Assembly: GCA_031769625.1 (NCBI GenBank)
Contig: JAUIMM010000577.1
Coordinates: forward strand, 1,798,001-1,862,000
Reading direction: 5' to 3'
Source of the DNA: Taudactylus pleione
Lineage: Eukaryota; Chordata; Amphibia; Anura; Myobatrachidae
DNA: 64,000 nucleotides
Shown: positions 12,805 through 27,240 of the stretch, piece by piece
Layout: every line of letters starts with the position of its first letter
Numbering within the stretch: position 1 is the stretch's first letter
Translations under genes and position numbers: made by a program
Notes under the pieces: generated by a model
What the model saw: the letters and a program-made list of their open reading frames with translations, nothing else
What the model was told of the DNA's origin: nothing
The model's database searches: none

Positions 12805-14534
12805 CTCCACACACACACTACACTACCCCTAACCCTGCTGCCACTCCCCGTACACACTACACTACCCCTAACCCTGCTGCCACTCCCCGTACACACTACA
12901 CTACCCCTAACCCTGCTGACACTCCCCGCACACACTACACTACCCCTAACCCTGTTGCCACTCCCCGTACACACTACACTACCCCTACCGCCACTCTGCG
13001 CACACCCTGCACTACCCCTAATGCGGATGCTGCTTCCCACATGCACTACATTACCCCTAACCCTGCTCCCACTCCCCATACACACTACCCTACCCCTAAC
13101 CATGCTCCTGCTCCCCGCACACAATACACTACCCCTAATCCTGCAGTCGCTCCCCGCACACACTACATTACCCCTAACCTTGATCCCACTCCCCGCAAAC
13201 ACTACACTACCCCTAACCATGCTACTGCTCCCCACACACTACACTACCCCTAAACCTGCTCCCTCTCCCCTCACACACTACACTACCTTTAACCATGCAT
13301 CTGCTCCACAAACACTACACTTCCCCTAACCATGCTCCCACTCCCCACACACACTACACTACCCCTAACTCTGCTCCCACTCCCCGCACACACTACACTA
13401 CCCCTAACCCTGCTCCCGCTCTCCGCACACACTACACTACCCATAACCCTGCTGCCGCTCCCCGCTACATTACACTACCCTTAACCCAGCTCCCTCTCCC
13501 CGCACACACTACACTACCCCTAACTCTGCTCCTGCTCCCCGCACACACTACACTACCCCTAACTCTGCTCCTGGTCCCCACACACTACACTACTCCTAAC
13601 TCTTCTCCTGCTCCACACACACACTACACTACCCCTAACTCTGCTCCTGCTCCACACACACACTACACTACCCCTAACCCTGCTGCCACTCCCCGTACAC
13701 ACTACACTACCCCTAACCCTGCTGCCGCTCCCCGCACACACTACACTACCCCTAACCCTGTTGCCACTCCCCGTACACACTACACTACCCCTAACTCTGC
13801 TCCTGCTCCCCGCACACACTACACTACCCCTAACTCTGCTCCTGGTCCCCACACACACTAAACTACCCCTAACCCTGCTCCCACTCCCCACACACACTAC
13901 ACTACCCCTAACTCTGCTCCCACTCCCCGCACACACTACACTAACCCTAACTCTGCTCCTGTTCCCCGCACACACTCGCACACACTACACTACCCCTAAC
14001 TGTGCTCCTGGTCCCCACACGCACTACACTACCCCTAACCCTGCTGCCGCTCCCCGCACACACTACACTACCCCTAACTCTGCTCTTGCTCCACACACAC
14101 ACTACACTACCCCTAACCCTGCTGCCACTCCCCGTACACACTACACTACACCTAACCCTGCTGCCACTCCCCGTACACACTACACTACCCATAACCCTGC
14201 TTCCACTCCCCGCACACCCTGCACTACCCCTAATGCTGATGCTGCTTCGCACATGCACTACATCACCTCTAACCCTGCTCCCACTCCCCTCACACACTAC
14301 CCCTTACCATGCTACTGCTCCCCACACACTACACTACCCCTAACCCTGCTCCCACTCCCAGCACAAACTCCACTACCCCTAACCCTGCTCCCACTCCCCT
14401 CACACACTACACTACCCCTAACCATGCTACTGCTCCCCACACACTACACTACCCCTAACCCTGCTCCCACTCCCCTCACACACTACACTACCCCTAACCA
14501 TGCTACTGCTCTCCACACGCTACACTACCCCTAA

Positions 14535-15275
14535 CCCTGCTCCCACTCCCAGCACACACTACACTACCCCTAACCCTGCTCCCACTCCCCTCACACACTA
14601 CACTACCCCTAACCATGCTACTGCTTTCCACACACTACACTACCCCTAACCCTCCTCCCACTCCCCGCACACACTACACTACCCCTAACCATGCTACTGC
14701 TCCCCACACACTACCCCTAACCCTGCTCCCACTCCCCGCACACACTACACTACCCCTAACTCTGCTCCTCCTCCCCGCACACACTACACTACCCGTAACC
14801 GTGCTCCTGCTCCCCGCACACCCTACACTACCCATAACCCTCCTCCCACTCCCCGCACACACTACACTACCCCTAACCATGCTACTGCTCCCGACACACT
14901 ACACTACCCCTAACCCTGCTCCCACTCCCCGCACACACTACACTACCCCTAACTCTGCTCCTGCTCCCCGCACACACTACACTACCCCTAACTCTGCTCC
15001 TTGTCCCCACACACACTAAACTACCCCTAACCCTGCTCCCACTCCCCACACACACTACACTACCCCTAACTCTGCTCCCTCTCCCCGCACACACTACACT
15101 ACCCCTAACCCAGCTCCCTCTCCCCGACCACACTACACTACCCCTAACTCTGCTCCTGTTCCCCGCACACACTACACTACCCCTAACTCTGCTCCTGGTC
15201 CCCACACGCACTACACTACCCCTAACCCTGCTGCCGCTCCCTGCACACACTACACTACCCTTAAGTCTGCTCTTG
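14535..15275. repeat. ~2.5-kb higher-order block, copy 3 of a shared segment
   Basis: Same unit order as the two preceding copies (offset 2,471 bp from copy 2). Here the ACACAATAAATTACC unit reads ACACACTAAACTACC near 15010, and one GCACACCCTACACTACC unit carries the commoner ACACACTACACTACC. It is therefore a more diverged or less homogenised copy. Confidence 0.8.
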
Positions 15276-16813
15276 CTCCACACACACACTACACTACCCC
15301 TAACCCTGCTGCCACTCCCCGTACACACTACACTACCCCTAACCCTGCTGCCACTCCCCGCACACACTACACTACCCCTAACTCTGCTCCCACTCCCCGC
15401 ACACACTACACTACCCCTAACCCTGCTCCAGCTCCCCGCTACACTACACTACCCCTAACCCAACTCCCTCTCCCCGCACACACTACACTACCCCTAACTC
15501 TGCTCCTGCTCCCTGCACACACTACACTACCCCTAACTCTGCACTGGTCCTCACACGCACTACACTACCCCTAACCCTGCTGCCACTCCCCGTACACTCT
15601 ACAATACCCCTAACCCTGCTGCCACTCCCCGCAAACACCACACTACCCCTAGCCCTGTTGCCCCTCCCCGTACACACTACACAACCCCTACCTCCACTCC
15701 ACGCACACCCTGCACTACCCCTAATGCTGATGCTGCTTCCCACATGCACTACATTACCCCTAACCCTGCTCCCTCTCCCCATACACACTACCCTACCCCT
15801 AACCATGCTCCTGCTCCCCGCACACAATACACTATCCCTAATCCTGCTGTCGCTCCCCGCACACACTACATTACCCCTAACCTTGATCCCACTCCCCGCA
15901 AACACTACACTACCCCTAACCCTCCTCCCACTCCCCGCACACACTACACTACCCCTAACCATGCTTCTGCTCCCCACACACAACACTACCCCTAAACCTA
16001 CTCCCACTCCCCTCACACACTACACTACCCCTAACCCTGCTCCCGCTCCCCGCTACATTACACTACCCTTAACCCAGCTCCCTCTCCCCGCACACACTAC
16101 ACTACCCCTAACTCTGCTCCTGCTCCACACACACTACACTACCCCTAAGTCTGCTCTTGCTGCACACACACACTACACTACCCCTAACCCTGCTGCCTCT
16201 CCCCGCACACACTACACTACCCCTAACCCTGTTGCCACTCCCCGTACACACTACACTACCCCTAGCCCTGCTGCCTCTCCCCGTACACACTACACTACCC
16301 CTAACCCTGTTGCCACTCCCCGTACACACTACACTCCCCTTGCCCTGCTGCCACTCCCCGCACACCCTGCACTACCCCTAATGCTGATGCTGCTTCCCAC
16401 ATGCACTACATCACCTCTAACCCTGCTCCCACTCCCCATACACACTACCCTACCGCTAACCATGCTCCTGCGCCCCGCACACAATACACTACCCCTAATC
16501 CTGCTGTCGCTCCCCGCACACACTTCACTAACCCTAACCCTGATCCCTCTCCCCGCACACACTATATTACCCCTAACCTTGATTCCACTCTCCGCAAACA
16601 CTACACTACCCCTAACCCTGCTCCCACTCCCCGCACACACTACACTACCCCTAACCCTGCTCCCACTCCACTCACACACTACACTACACCTAACCATGCT
16701 CCCACTCCTAGCACACACTACACTACCCCTAACTCTGCTCCTGCTCCCCACACACACTACACTACCCCTAACCATGCTACTGCTCCCCAAACACTACACT
16801 ACCCCTAAACGTG

Positions 16814-17511
16814 CTCCCACTCCACTCACACACTACACTACACCTAACCATGCTCCCACTCCTAGCACACACTACACTACCCCTAACTCTGCTCCTTCTC
16901 CCCACACACACTACACTACCCCTAACCATGCTACTGCTCCCCAAACACTACACTACCCCTAAACGTGCTCCCACTCCCCTGACACACTACCCTACCCCTG
17001 ACTCTGCTACTGCTCCCTGCACACACTACACTACTCCTAACCCTGCACCCGCTCCCCGCACACACTGCACTAACTCTGCTCCTGCTCCCCACACACACTA
17101 CACTACTCCTAACCATTCTATTGCTCCCTGCACACACTACACTACCCCTAACCATGCTACTGCTCCCTGCACACACTACACTACCCCTAACCATGCTACT
17201 GCTCCCTGCACACACTACACTACCCCTAACCATGCTACTGCTCCCTGCACACACTACACTACCCCTAACCCTGCTGCCGCTCCCCGCACACACTAAACTA
17301 CCCCTAACCCTGTTGCCACTCCCCATACACTCTACACTACCCCTAGTCCTGCTGCCTCTCCCCGTACACACTACACTGCCCCTAACCCTGTTGCCACTCC
17401 CCGTACACACTACACTCCCGTAGCCCTGCTGCCACTCCCCTCACACCCTGCACTACCCCTAATGCTGATGCTGCTTCCCACATGCACTACATCACCTCTA
17501 ACCCTGCTCCC
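16814..17511. repeat. Higher-order block R1, copy c (internally shortened)
   Basis: Matches 31 onward at offset 16,783 bp in its first part, with the same CTCCTAGCACAC, CCCCAAACACTAC and CACACTGCACTAACTC landmarks. Three units present in the other copies (with CCTACTCCCACC and CCTGCTCCTACTCCCC) are missing here, near 17100, and the four-unit ACCATGCTACTGC run follows directly. This is a later whole-unit deletion within a higher-order copy. Confidence 0.75.
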
Positions 17512-17687
17512 ACTCCCCTCACACACTACCCCTAACCATGCTACTGCTCCCCACACACTACACTACCCCTAACCCTGCTCCCACTCCCAGCACACACTAC
17601 ACTACCCCTAACACTGCTCCCTCTCCCCTCACACACTACACTACCCCTAACCATGCTACTGCTCCCCACACACTACACTACCCATAA

Positions 17688-18248
17688 CCCTGCTCCCACT
17701 CCCCTCACACACTACACTACCCCTAAGCATGCTTCTGCTCACCGCACGCTACACTACCCCTAACCCTGCTCCCACTCCCAGCACACACTACAATACCCCT
17801 AACCCTGCTCCCACTCCCCTCACACACTACACTACCCCTAACCATGCTACTGCTTTCCACACACTACACTACCCCTAACCCTCCTCCCACTCCCCGCACA
17901 CACTACACTACCCCTAACTCTGCTCCTCCTCCCCGCACACACTACACTACCCCTAACTCTGCTCCTGGTCCCCACACACACTACACTACCCCTAACCCTG
18001 CTGCCACTCCCCGTACACACTACACTACCCCTAACCCTCCTCCCACTCCCCGCACACACTACACTACCCCTAACTCTGCTCCTCCTCCCCGCACACACTA
18101 CACTACCCCTAACTCTGCTCCTGGTCCCCACACACACTACACTACCCCTAACCCTGCTGCCACTCCCCGTACACACTACACTACCCCTAACACTGTTGCC
18201 GTTCCCCGCACACACTACACAACCCCTAACCCTCCTCCCACTCCCCGC
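17688..18248. repeat. Segmental repeat, copy 2 (pairs with 1140-1700)
   Basis: Second copy at offset 16,548 bp. One CTCCTGCTCCCC unit in the first copy reads CTCCTCCTCCCC here, and the tract following AACACTGTTGCCG reads ACACAACCCC near 18217. Identity is high but not complete. Confidence 0.77.
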
Positions 18249-19089
18249 ACACACTACACTACCCCTAACCCTGCTCCCACTCCACTCACACACTACTCTA
18301 CCCCTAACCATGCTCCTGCTCCCTGCACACACTAATCTACCCCTAGCCCTGCTCCCTCTCCCAACACACACTACACTACCCCTAACTCTGCTCCTGTTCC
18401 CCACACACACTACACTACCCCTAACTCTGCTCCTGCTCCCCGCACACACTACACTACCCCTAACCCTCCTCCCACTCCCTGCACACACTACACTACCCCT
18501 AACCATGCTACTGCTCCCCACACACTACACTACCCCTAACCCTGCTCCCACTCCCCGCACACACTACACTACCCCTATCTCTGCTCCTGCTTCCCGCACA
18601 CACTACACTACCCCTAACTCTGCTCCTGGTCCCCACACACACTAAACTACCCCTAACCCTGCTCCCACTCCCCACACACACTACACTACCCCTAACTCTG
18701 CTCCCACTCCCCGCACACACTACACTACCCCTAACTCTGCTCCTGTTCCCCGCACACACTCGCACACACTACACTACCCCTAACTCTGCTCCTGGTCCCC
18801 ACACGCACTACACTACCCCTAACCCTGCTGCCGCTCCCCGCACACACTACACTACCCCTAAGTCTGCTCTTGCTCCACACACACACTACACTACCCCTAA
18901 CCCTGCTGCCACTCCCCGTACACACTACACTACCCCTAGCCATGCTCCTGCTCCCCTCACACAATACACTACCCCTAATCCTGCTGTCGCTCCCCGCACA
19001 CACTTCACTAACCCTAACCCTGATTACTCTCCCCGCACACACTACATTACCCCTATCCTTGATCCCACTCCCCTCAAACACTACTACCC

Positions 19090-20478
19090 CTAACCCTCCT
19101 CCCACTCCCCGCACACACTACACTACCCCTAACCATGCTACTGCTCCCCACACACTACACTACCCCTAAACCTGCTCCCACTCCCCTCACACACTACACT
19201 ACCCCTAACCATGCCACTGCTCCCCAAACAGTACACTACCCCTAAACCTGCTCCCACTCCCCTCACACACTACACTACCCCTAACCATGCTACTGCTCCC
19301 CAAACACTACACTACCCCTAAACGTGCTCCCACTCCCCTCACACACTACCCTACCCCTAACCCTGCTCCCACTCCACTCACACACTACACTACCCCAAAC
19401 CCTTCTACTGCTCCCTGCACACACTACACTACTCCTAACCCTGCTCCCGCTCCCCGCACACACTACACTACCCCTAACTCTGCTCCTGCTCCCCACACAC
19501 ACTACACTACCCCTAATCCTACTCCCACCCCCCGCACACACAACACTACCCCTAACCCTGCTCCCACTCCCCTCACACACTATACTACCCCTAACCATGC
19601 TACTGCTCCCTGCACACACTACACTACCCCTAACCATGCTACTGCTCCCTGCACACACTACACTACCCCAAACCATGCTACTGCTCCCTGCACACACTAC
19701 ACTACCCCTAACCATGCTACTGCTCCCCACACACTACACTAACCCTTACCCTGCTCCTACTCCCAGTACACACTTCACTACCCCTAACCCTGCTCCCACT
19801 CCACTCACACACTACACTACCCCTAACCATGCTACTGTTCCCCACACACACTACACTACCCCTAACCCTCCTCCCACTCCCCGCACACACTACACTACCC
19901 CCTAACCATGCTACAGCTCCCCACACACTACACTACCCCTAACCTTGCTCCCACTCCCCGTACACACTACACTACCCCTAACTCTGCTCCTGCTCCCCGC
20001 ACACACTACACTACCCCTAACTCTGCTCCTGGTCCCCACACACACTACACTACCGCTAACCTTCCACTCCCCACACACACTACACTACCCCTAACTCTGC
20101 TCCCACTCCCCGCACACACTACACTACCCCTAACCCTGCTCCAGCTCCCTGCTACACTACACTACCCCTAACCCAACTCCCTCTCCCCGCACACCCTACA
20201 CTACCCCTAACTCTGCTCCTGCTCCCTGCACACACTACACTACCCCTAACTCTGCACTGGTCCTCACACGCACTACACTACCCCTATCCCTGCTGCCGCT
20301 CCCCGCACACTCTACACTACCCCTAACTCTGCTCCTGCTCCACACACACACTACACTACCCCTAACCCTGCTGCCACTCCCCGTACACACTACAATACCC
20401 CTAACCCTGCTGCCACTCCCCGCACACATTACACTACCCCTAGCCCTGTTGCCACTCCCCGTACACACTACACTACCC
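19090..20478. repeat. Segmental repeat ~1.39 kb, copy 1 (pairs with 24477-25865)
   Basis: Aligns at a constant offset of 5,387 bp with 24477-25865. It also aligns in part with about 2.4-3.4 kb (16,778-16,817 bp to the left). Landmarks: CCCCAAACAGTACACTACC, CCTAAACGTGCTCCC, four ACCATGCTACTGC units, a CTACCCCCTAACCATGCTAC join near 19896-19915, the 35-bp unit with AACCTTCCACTCCCC, and a CTCTGCACTGGTCC 38-bp unit. Confidence 0.83.
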
Positions 20479-21657
20479 CTACCGCCACTCCACGCACACC
20501 CTGCACTACCCCTAATGCTGATGCTGCTTCCCACATGCACTACATTACCCCTAACCCTGCTCCCTCTCCCCATACACACTACCCTACCCCTAACCATGCT
20601 CCTGCTCCCCGCACACAATACACTATCCCTAATCCTGCTGTCGCTCCCCGCACACACTACATTACCCCTAACCTTGATCCCACTCCCCGCAAACACTACA
20701 TTACCCCTAACCCTCCTCCCACTCCCCGCACACACTACACTACCCCTAACCATGCTACTGCTCCCCACACACAACACTACCCCTAAACCTGCTCCCACTC
20801 CCCTCACACACTACACTACCCCTAACCATGCTACTGCTCCCCAAACACTACACTACCCCTAACCCTGCTCCCACTCCCCACACACACTACACTACCCCTA
20901 ACTGCTCCCACTCCCCGTACACACTACACTACCCCTAACCCTGCTCCCGCTCTCCGCACACACTACACTACCCATAACCCTGCTGCCGCTCCCCGCTACA
21001 TTACACTACCCTTAACCCAGCTCCCACTCCCCGCACACACTACACTACCCCTAACTCTGCTCCTGCTCCCCGCGCACACTACACTACCCCTAACTCTGCT
21101 CCTGGTCCCCACACACTACACTACTCCTATCTCTTCTCCTGCTCCACACACACACTACACTACCCCTAACTCTGCTCCTGCTCCACACACACTACACTAC
21201 CCCTAAGTCTGCTCTTGCTGCACACACACACTACACTACCCCTAACCCTGCTGCCTCTCCCCGCACACACTACACTACCCCTAACCCTGTTACCACTCCC
21301 CGTACACACTACACTACCCCTAGCCCTGCTGCCTCTCCCCGTACACATTACACTACCCCTAACCCTGTTGCCACTCCCCGTACACACTACTCTCCCCTAG
21401 CCCTGCTGCCACTCCCCGCACACCCTGCACTACCCCTAATGCTGATGCTGCTTTCCACATGCACTACATCACCTCTAACCCTGCTCCCACTCCCCATACA
21501 CACTACCCTACCGCTAACTATGCTCCTGCGCCCCGCACACAATACACTACCCCTAATCCTGCTGTCGCTCCCCGCACACACTTCACTAACCCTAACCCTG
21601 ATCCCTCTCCCTGCACACACTATATTACCCGTAACCTTGATCCCACTCTCCGCAAAC
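19927..21657. repeat. 1,731-bp tandem duplication, left copy
   Basis: Everything from the AACCTTGCTCCCACTCCCCG unit near 19940 is repeated directly downstream at a constant offset of 1,731 bp. 1,731 bp is not a whole number of 39-bp units. The copies look nearly identical: I noticed one difference, T at 21519 against C at 23250. The left boundary is approximate because flanking units are alike. Confidence 0.92.
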
Positions 21658-23388
21658 ACTACACTACCCCTAACCTTGCTCCCACTCCCCGTACACACTA
21701 CACTACCCCTAACTCTGCTCCTGCTCCCCGCACACACTACACTACCCCTAACTCTGCTCCTGGTCCCCACACACACTACACTACCGCTAACCTTCCACTC
21801 CCCACACACACTACACTACCCCTAACTCTGCTCCCACTCCCCGCACACACTACACTACCCCTAACCCTGCTCCAGCTCCCTGCTACACTACACTACCCCT
21901 AACCCAACTCCCTCTCCCCGCACACCCTACACTACCCCTAACTCTGCTCCTGCTCCCTGCACACACTACACTACCCCTAACTCTGCACTGGTCCTCACAC
22001 GCACTACACTACCCCTATCCCTGCTGCCGCTCCCCGCACACTCTACACTACCCCTAACTCTGCTCCTGCTCCACACACACACTACACTACCCCTAACCCT
22101 GCTGCCACTCCCCGTACACACTACAATACCCCTAACCCTGCTGCCACTCCCCGCACACATTACACTACCCCTAGCCCTGTTGCCACTCCCCGTACACACT
22201 ACACTACCCCTACCGCCACTCCACGCACACCCTGCACTACCCCTAATGCTGATGCTGCTTCCCACATGCACTACATTACCCCTAACCCTGCTCCCTCTCC
22301 CCATACACACTACCCTACCCCTAACCATGCTCCTGCTCCCCGCACACAATACACTATCCCTAATCCTGCTGTCGCTCCCCGCACACACTACATTACCCCT
22401 AACCTTGATCCCACTCCCCGCAAACACTACATTACCCCTAACCCTCCTCCCACTCCCCGCACACACTACACTACCCCTAACCATGCTACTGCTCCCCACA
22501 CACAACACTACCCCTAAACCTGCTCCCACTCCCCTCACACACTACACTACCCCTAACCATGCTACTGCTCCCCAAACACTACACTACCCCTAACCCTGCT
22601 CCCACTCCCCACACACACTACACTACCCCTAACTGCTCCCACTCCCCGTACACACTACACTACCCCTAACCCTGCTCCCGCTCTCCGCACACACTACACT
22701 ACCCATAACCCTGCTGCCGCTCCCCGCTACATTACACTACCCTTAACCCAGCTCCCACTCCCCGCACACACTACACTACCCCTAACTCTGCTCCTGCTCC
22801 CCGCGCACACTACACTACCCCTAACTCTGCTCCTGGTCCCCACACACTACACTACTCCTATCTCTTCTCCTGCTCCACACACACACTACACTACCCCTAA
22901 CTCTGCTCCTGCTCCACACACACTACACTACCCCTAAGTCTGCTCTTGCTGCACACACACACTACACTACCCCTAACCCTGCTGCCTCTCCCCGCACACA
23001 CTACACTACCCCTAACCCTGTTACCACTCCCCGTACACACTACACTACCCCTAGCCCTGCTGCCTCTCCCCGTACACATTACACTACCCCTAACCCTGTT
23101 GCCACTCCCCGTACACACTACTCTCCCCTAGCCCTGCTGCCACTCCCCGCACACCCTGCACTACCCCTAATGCTGATGCTGCTTTCCACATGCACTACAT
23201 CACCTCTAACCCTGCTCCCACTCCCCATACACACTACCCTACCGCTAACCATGCTCCTGCGCCCCGCACACAATACACTACCCCTAATCCTGCTGTCGCT
23301 CCCCGCACACACTTCACTAACCCTAACCCTGATCCCTCTCCCTGCACACACTATATTACCCGTAACCTTGATCCCACTCTCCGCAAAC
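21658..23388. repeat. 1,731-bp tandem duplication, right copy
   Basis: Abuts the left copy. The junction joins a CTCTCCGCAAACACTAC unit to the AACCTTGCTCCC unit at about 21650-21680, while the right end continues from the same CTCTCCGCAAACAC into AACACTGTTGCCG near 23402. The near-identity suggests either a very recent unequal exchange or an assembly duplication. Confidence 0.92.
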
Positions 23389-23457
23389 ACTACACTACCC
23401 CTAACACTGTTGCCGTTCCCCGCACACACTACACTACCCCTAACCCTACTCCCACTC

Positions 23458-24257
23458 CCCGCACACACTACACTACCCCTAACCCTGCTCCCACTCCACT
23501 CACACACTACACTACACCTAACCATGCTCCCACTCCTAGCACACACTACACTACCCCTAACTCTGCTCCTGCTCCCCACACACACTACACTACCCCTAAC
23601 CATGCTACTGCTCCCCAAACACTACACTACCCCTAAACGTGCTCCCACTCCCCTGACACACTACCCTACCCCTAACTCTGCTACTGCTCCCTGCACACAC
23701 TACACTACTCCTAACCCTGCACCCGCTCCCCGCACACACTGCACTAACTCTGCTCCTGCTCCCCACACACACTACACTACCCCTAGTCCTACTCCCACCC
23801 CCCGCACACACTATACTACCCCTAACCCTGCTCCTACTCCCCTCACACACTATACTACTCCTAACCATGCTATTGCTCCCTGCACACACTACACTACCCC
23901 TAACCATGCTACTGCTCCCTGCACATACTACACTACCCCTAACCATGCTACTGCTCCCTGCACACACTACACTACCCCTAACCATGCTACTGCTCCCTGC
24001 ACACACTACACTACCCCTAACCCTGCTGCCGCTCCCCGCACACACTACACTACCCCTAACCCTGTTGCCACTCCCCATACACTCTACACTACCCCTAGCC
24101 CTGCTGCCTCTCCCCGTACACACTACACTGCCCCTAACCCTGTTGCCACTCCCCGTACACAGTACACTCCCGTAGCCCTGCTGCCACTCCCCGCACACCC
24201 TGCACTACCCCTAATGCTGATGCTGCTTCCCACATGCACTACATCACCTCTAACCCT
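23458..24257. repeat. Higher-order block R1, copy d
   Basis: Same unit order as 1-779 at offset 23,457 bp, with single-base differences such as CACATACTAC near 23924 and CACAGTACACTCC near 24159. It follows directly after the 1,731-bp tandem duplication. It diverges from the first copy after the AATGCTGATGCTGC marker at 24213. Confidence 0.83.
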
Positions 24258-24356
24258 GCTCCCACTCCCCTCACACACTACCCCTAACCATGCTACTGCT
24301 CCCCACACACTACACTACCCCTAACCCTGCTCCCACTCCCAGCACACACTACACTA

Positions 24357-24380
24357 CCCCTAACCCTGCTCCCACTCCCC
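24357..24380 (-). other. Representative canonical G-quadruplex motif (i-motif on plus strand)
   Basis: On the plus strand four C-tracts of 4, 3, 3 and 4 bases are separated by TAA, TGCT and ACT. Read on the minus strand, this is four G-tracts of at least three with loops of 3-4 nt, which meets the common G3+N1-7 rule. Every unit of the CCTGCTCCCACTCCCC type carries the same pattern. Units with TCTGCTCCTGCTCCCC do not, because their inner tracts are interrupted. Folding itself is inferred, not shown. Confidence 0.75.
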
Positions 24381-24476
24381 GTACACACTACACTAACCCT
24401 AACCCTGATTACTCTCCCCGCACACACTACATTACCCCTATCCTTGATCCCACTCCCCGCAAACACTACACTACCA

Positions 24477-25865
24477 CTAACCCTCCTCCCACTCCCCGCA
24501 CACACTACACTACCCCTAACCATGCTACTGCTCCCCACACACTACACTACCCCTAAACCTGCTCCCACTCCCCTCACACACTACACTACCCCTAACCATG
24601 CCACTGCTCCCCAAACAGTACACTACCCCTAAACCTGCTCCCACTCCCCTCACACACTACACTACCCCTAACCATGCTACTGCTCCCCAAACACTACACT
24701 ACCCCTAAACGTGCTCCCACTCCCCTCACACACTACCCTACCCCTAACCCTGCTCCCACTCCACTCACACTCTACACTACCCCAAACCCTGCTACTGCTC
24801 CCTGCACACACTACACTACTCCTACCCCTGCTCCTGCTCCCGGCACACACTACACTACCCCTAACTCTGCTCCTGCTCCCCACACACACTACACTACCCC
24901 TAATCCTACTCCCACCCCCCGCACACACAACACTACCCCTAACCCTGCTCCCACTCCCCTCACACACTATACTACCCCTAACCATGCTACTGCTCCCTGC
25001 ACACACTACACTACCCCTAACCATGCTACTGCTCCCTGCACACACTACACTACCCCAAACCATGCTACTGCTCCCTGCACACACTACACTACCCCTAACC
25101 ATGCTACTGCTCCCCACACACTACACTAACCCTTACCCTGCTCCTACTCCCAGTACACACTTCACTACCCCTAACCCTGCTCCCACTCCACTCACACACT
25201 ACACTACCCCTAACCATGCTACTGCTCCCCACACACACTACACTACCCCTAACCCTCCTCCCACTCCCCGCACACACTACACTACCCCCTAACCATGCTA
25301 CAGCTCCCCACACACTACACTACCCCTAACCTTGCTCCCACTCCCCGTACACACTACACTACCCCTAACTCTGCTCCTGCTCCCCGCACACACTACACTA
25401 CCCCTAACTCTGCTCCTGGTCCCCACACACACTACACTACCGCTAACCTTCCACTCCCCACACACACTACACTACCCCTAACTCTGCTCCCACTCCCCGC
25501 ACACACTACACTACCCCTAACCCTGCTCCAGCTCCCCGCTACACTACACTACCCCTAACCCAACTCCCTCTCCCCGCACACCCTACACTACCACTAACTC
25601 TGCTCCTGCTCCCTGCACACACTACACTACCCCTAACTCTGCACTGGTCCTCACACGCACTACACTACCCCTATCCCTGCTGCCGCTCCCCGCACACTCT
25701 ACACTACCCCTAACTCTGCTCCTGCTCCACACACACACTACACTACCCCTAACCCTGCTGCCACTCCCCGTACACACTACAATACCCCTAACCCTGCTGC
25801 CACTCCCCGCACACACTACACTACCCCTAGCCCTGTTGCCACTCCCCGTACACACTACACTACCC
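24477..25865. repeat. Segmental repeat ~1.39 kb, copy 2 (pairs with 19090-20478)
   Basis: Second copy at offset 5,387 bp. It diverges from copy 1 where copy 1 has the short CCCCTACCGCCACTCC unit and this one keeps the full AACCCTGCTGCCACTGCCC unit. A diverged relative lies at about 43.5-44.6 kb, where a span around the CTACCCCCTAACCATGC join is missing. Confidence 0.83.
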
Positions 25866-27167
25866 CTAACCCTGCTGCCACTGCCCGCACACCCTGCACT
25901 ACCCCTAATGCTGATGCTGCTTCCCACATGCACTACATTACCCCTAACCCTGCTCCCACTCCCCATACACACTACCCTACCCCTAACCATGCTGCTGCTC
26001 CCCGCACACACTTCACTAACCCTAACCCAGATCCCTCTACACGCACACACTACATTACCCCTAAACTTGATCCCACTCCCTGAAAACACTACACTACCCC
26101 TAACACTTTCGCCATTCCCCTCACACATTACACTACCCCTAACCCTGCTCCCACTCCCCTCACACACTACCCCTAACCATGCTACTGCTCCCCACACACT
26201 ACACTACCCCTAACCCTGCTCCCACTCCCAGCACACACTACACTTCCCCTAACCCTGCTCCCACTCCCCTCACACACTACACTACCCCTAACCATGCTAT
26301 TGCTCCCCACACACTACACTACCCCTATCCCTCCTCCCACTCCCCGCACACACTACACTACCCCTAACCATGCTACTGCTCCCCACACACTACACTACCC
26401 CTAACCCTGCTCCCACTCCGCGCACACACTACACTACCCCTAACTCTGCTCCTGCTCCCCGCACACACTACACTACCCCTATCTCTGCTCCTGGTCCCCA
26501 CACACACTACACTACCCGTAACCCTGCTCCCGCTCCCCGCACACACTACACTACCCATAACCCTGCTGCCGCTCCCCGCTACACTACAGTACCCCTAACT
26601 CTGCTCTTGCTCCCCACATACACTACACTACCCCTAACCCTGCTGCCACTCCCCGTACACACTACACTACCCCTAACCCTGCTGCCACTCCCAGCACACA
26701 CTACACTACCCCTAACCCTGCTCCTGCTCCCCGCACACACTACACTACCCCTAACTCTGCTCCTGCTTCACACACACTACACTACCCCTAACCCTGCTGC
26801 CACTCCCCGTACACACTACACTACCCCTAACCCTGCTGCCGCTCCCCGCACACACTACACTACCCCTAACCCTGTTGCCACTCCCCGTACAAACTACACT
26901 ACCCCTAGCCCTGCTGCCTCTCCCCGTACACACTACACTACCCCTAACCCTGTTGCCACTCCACGTACACACTACACTCCCCTAGCCCTGCTGCCACTCC
27001 CCGCACACCCTGCACTACCCCTAATGCTGATGCTGCTTCCCACATGCCTGACATTACCTCTAACCCTGCTCCCACTCCCCATACACACTACCCTACCGCT
27101 AACCATGCTCCTGCGCCCCGCACACAATACTCTTCCCCTAATCCTGCTGTCGCTCCCCGCACACACT

Positions 27168-27240
27168 TCACTAACCCTAACCCTGATCCCTCTCCCCGCA
27201 CACACTTCACTAACCCTAACCCTGATCCCTCTCCCCGCAC
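27168..27240. repeat. Exact doubled unit with tandem telomere-like motif
   Basis: Two consecutive units both read CTTCACTAACCCTAACCC followed by TGATCCCTCTCCCCGCAC. The related block at about 33879 has only one. This is a clean single-unit duplication event, visible as the 6,711 to 6,672 bp offset change between higher-order copies. Each unit contains more than two uninterrupted CCCTAA-type repeats. Confidence 0.88.
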
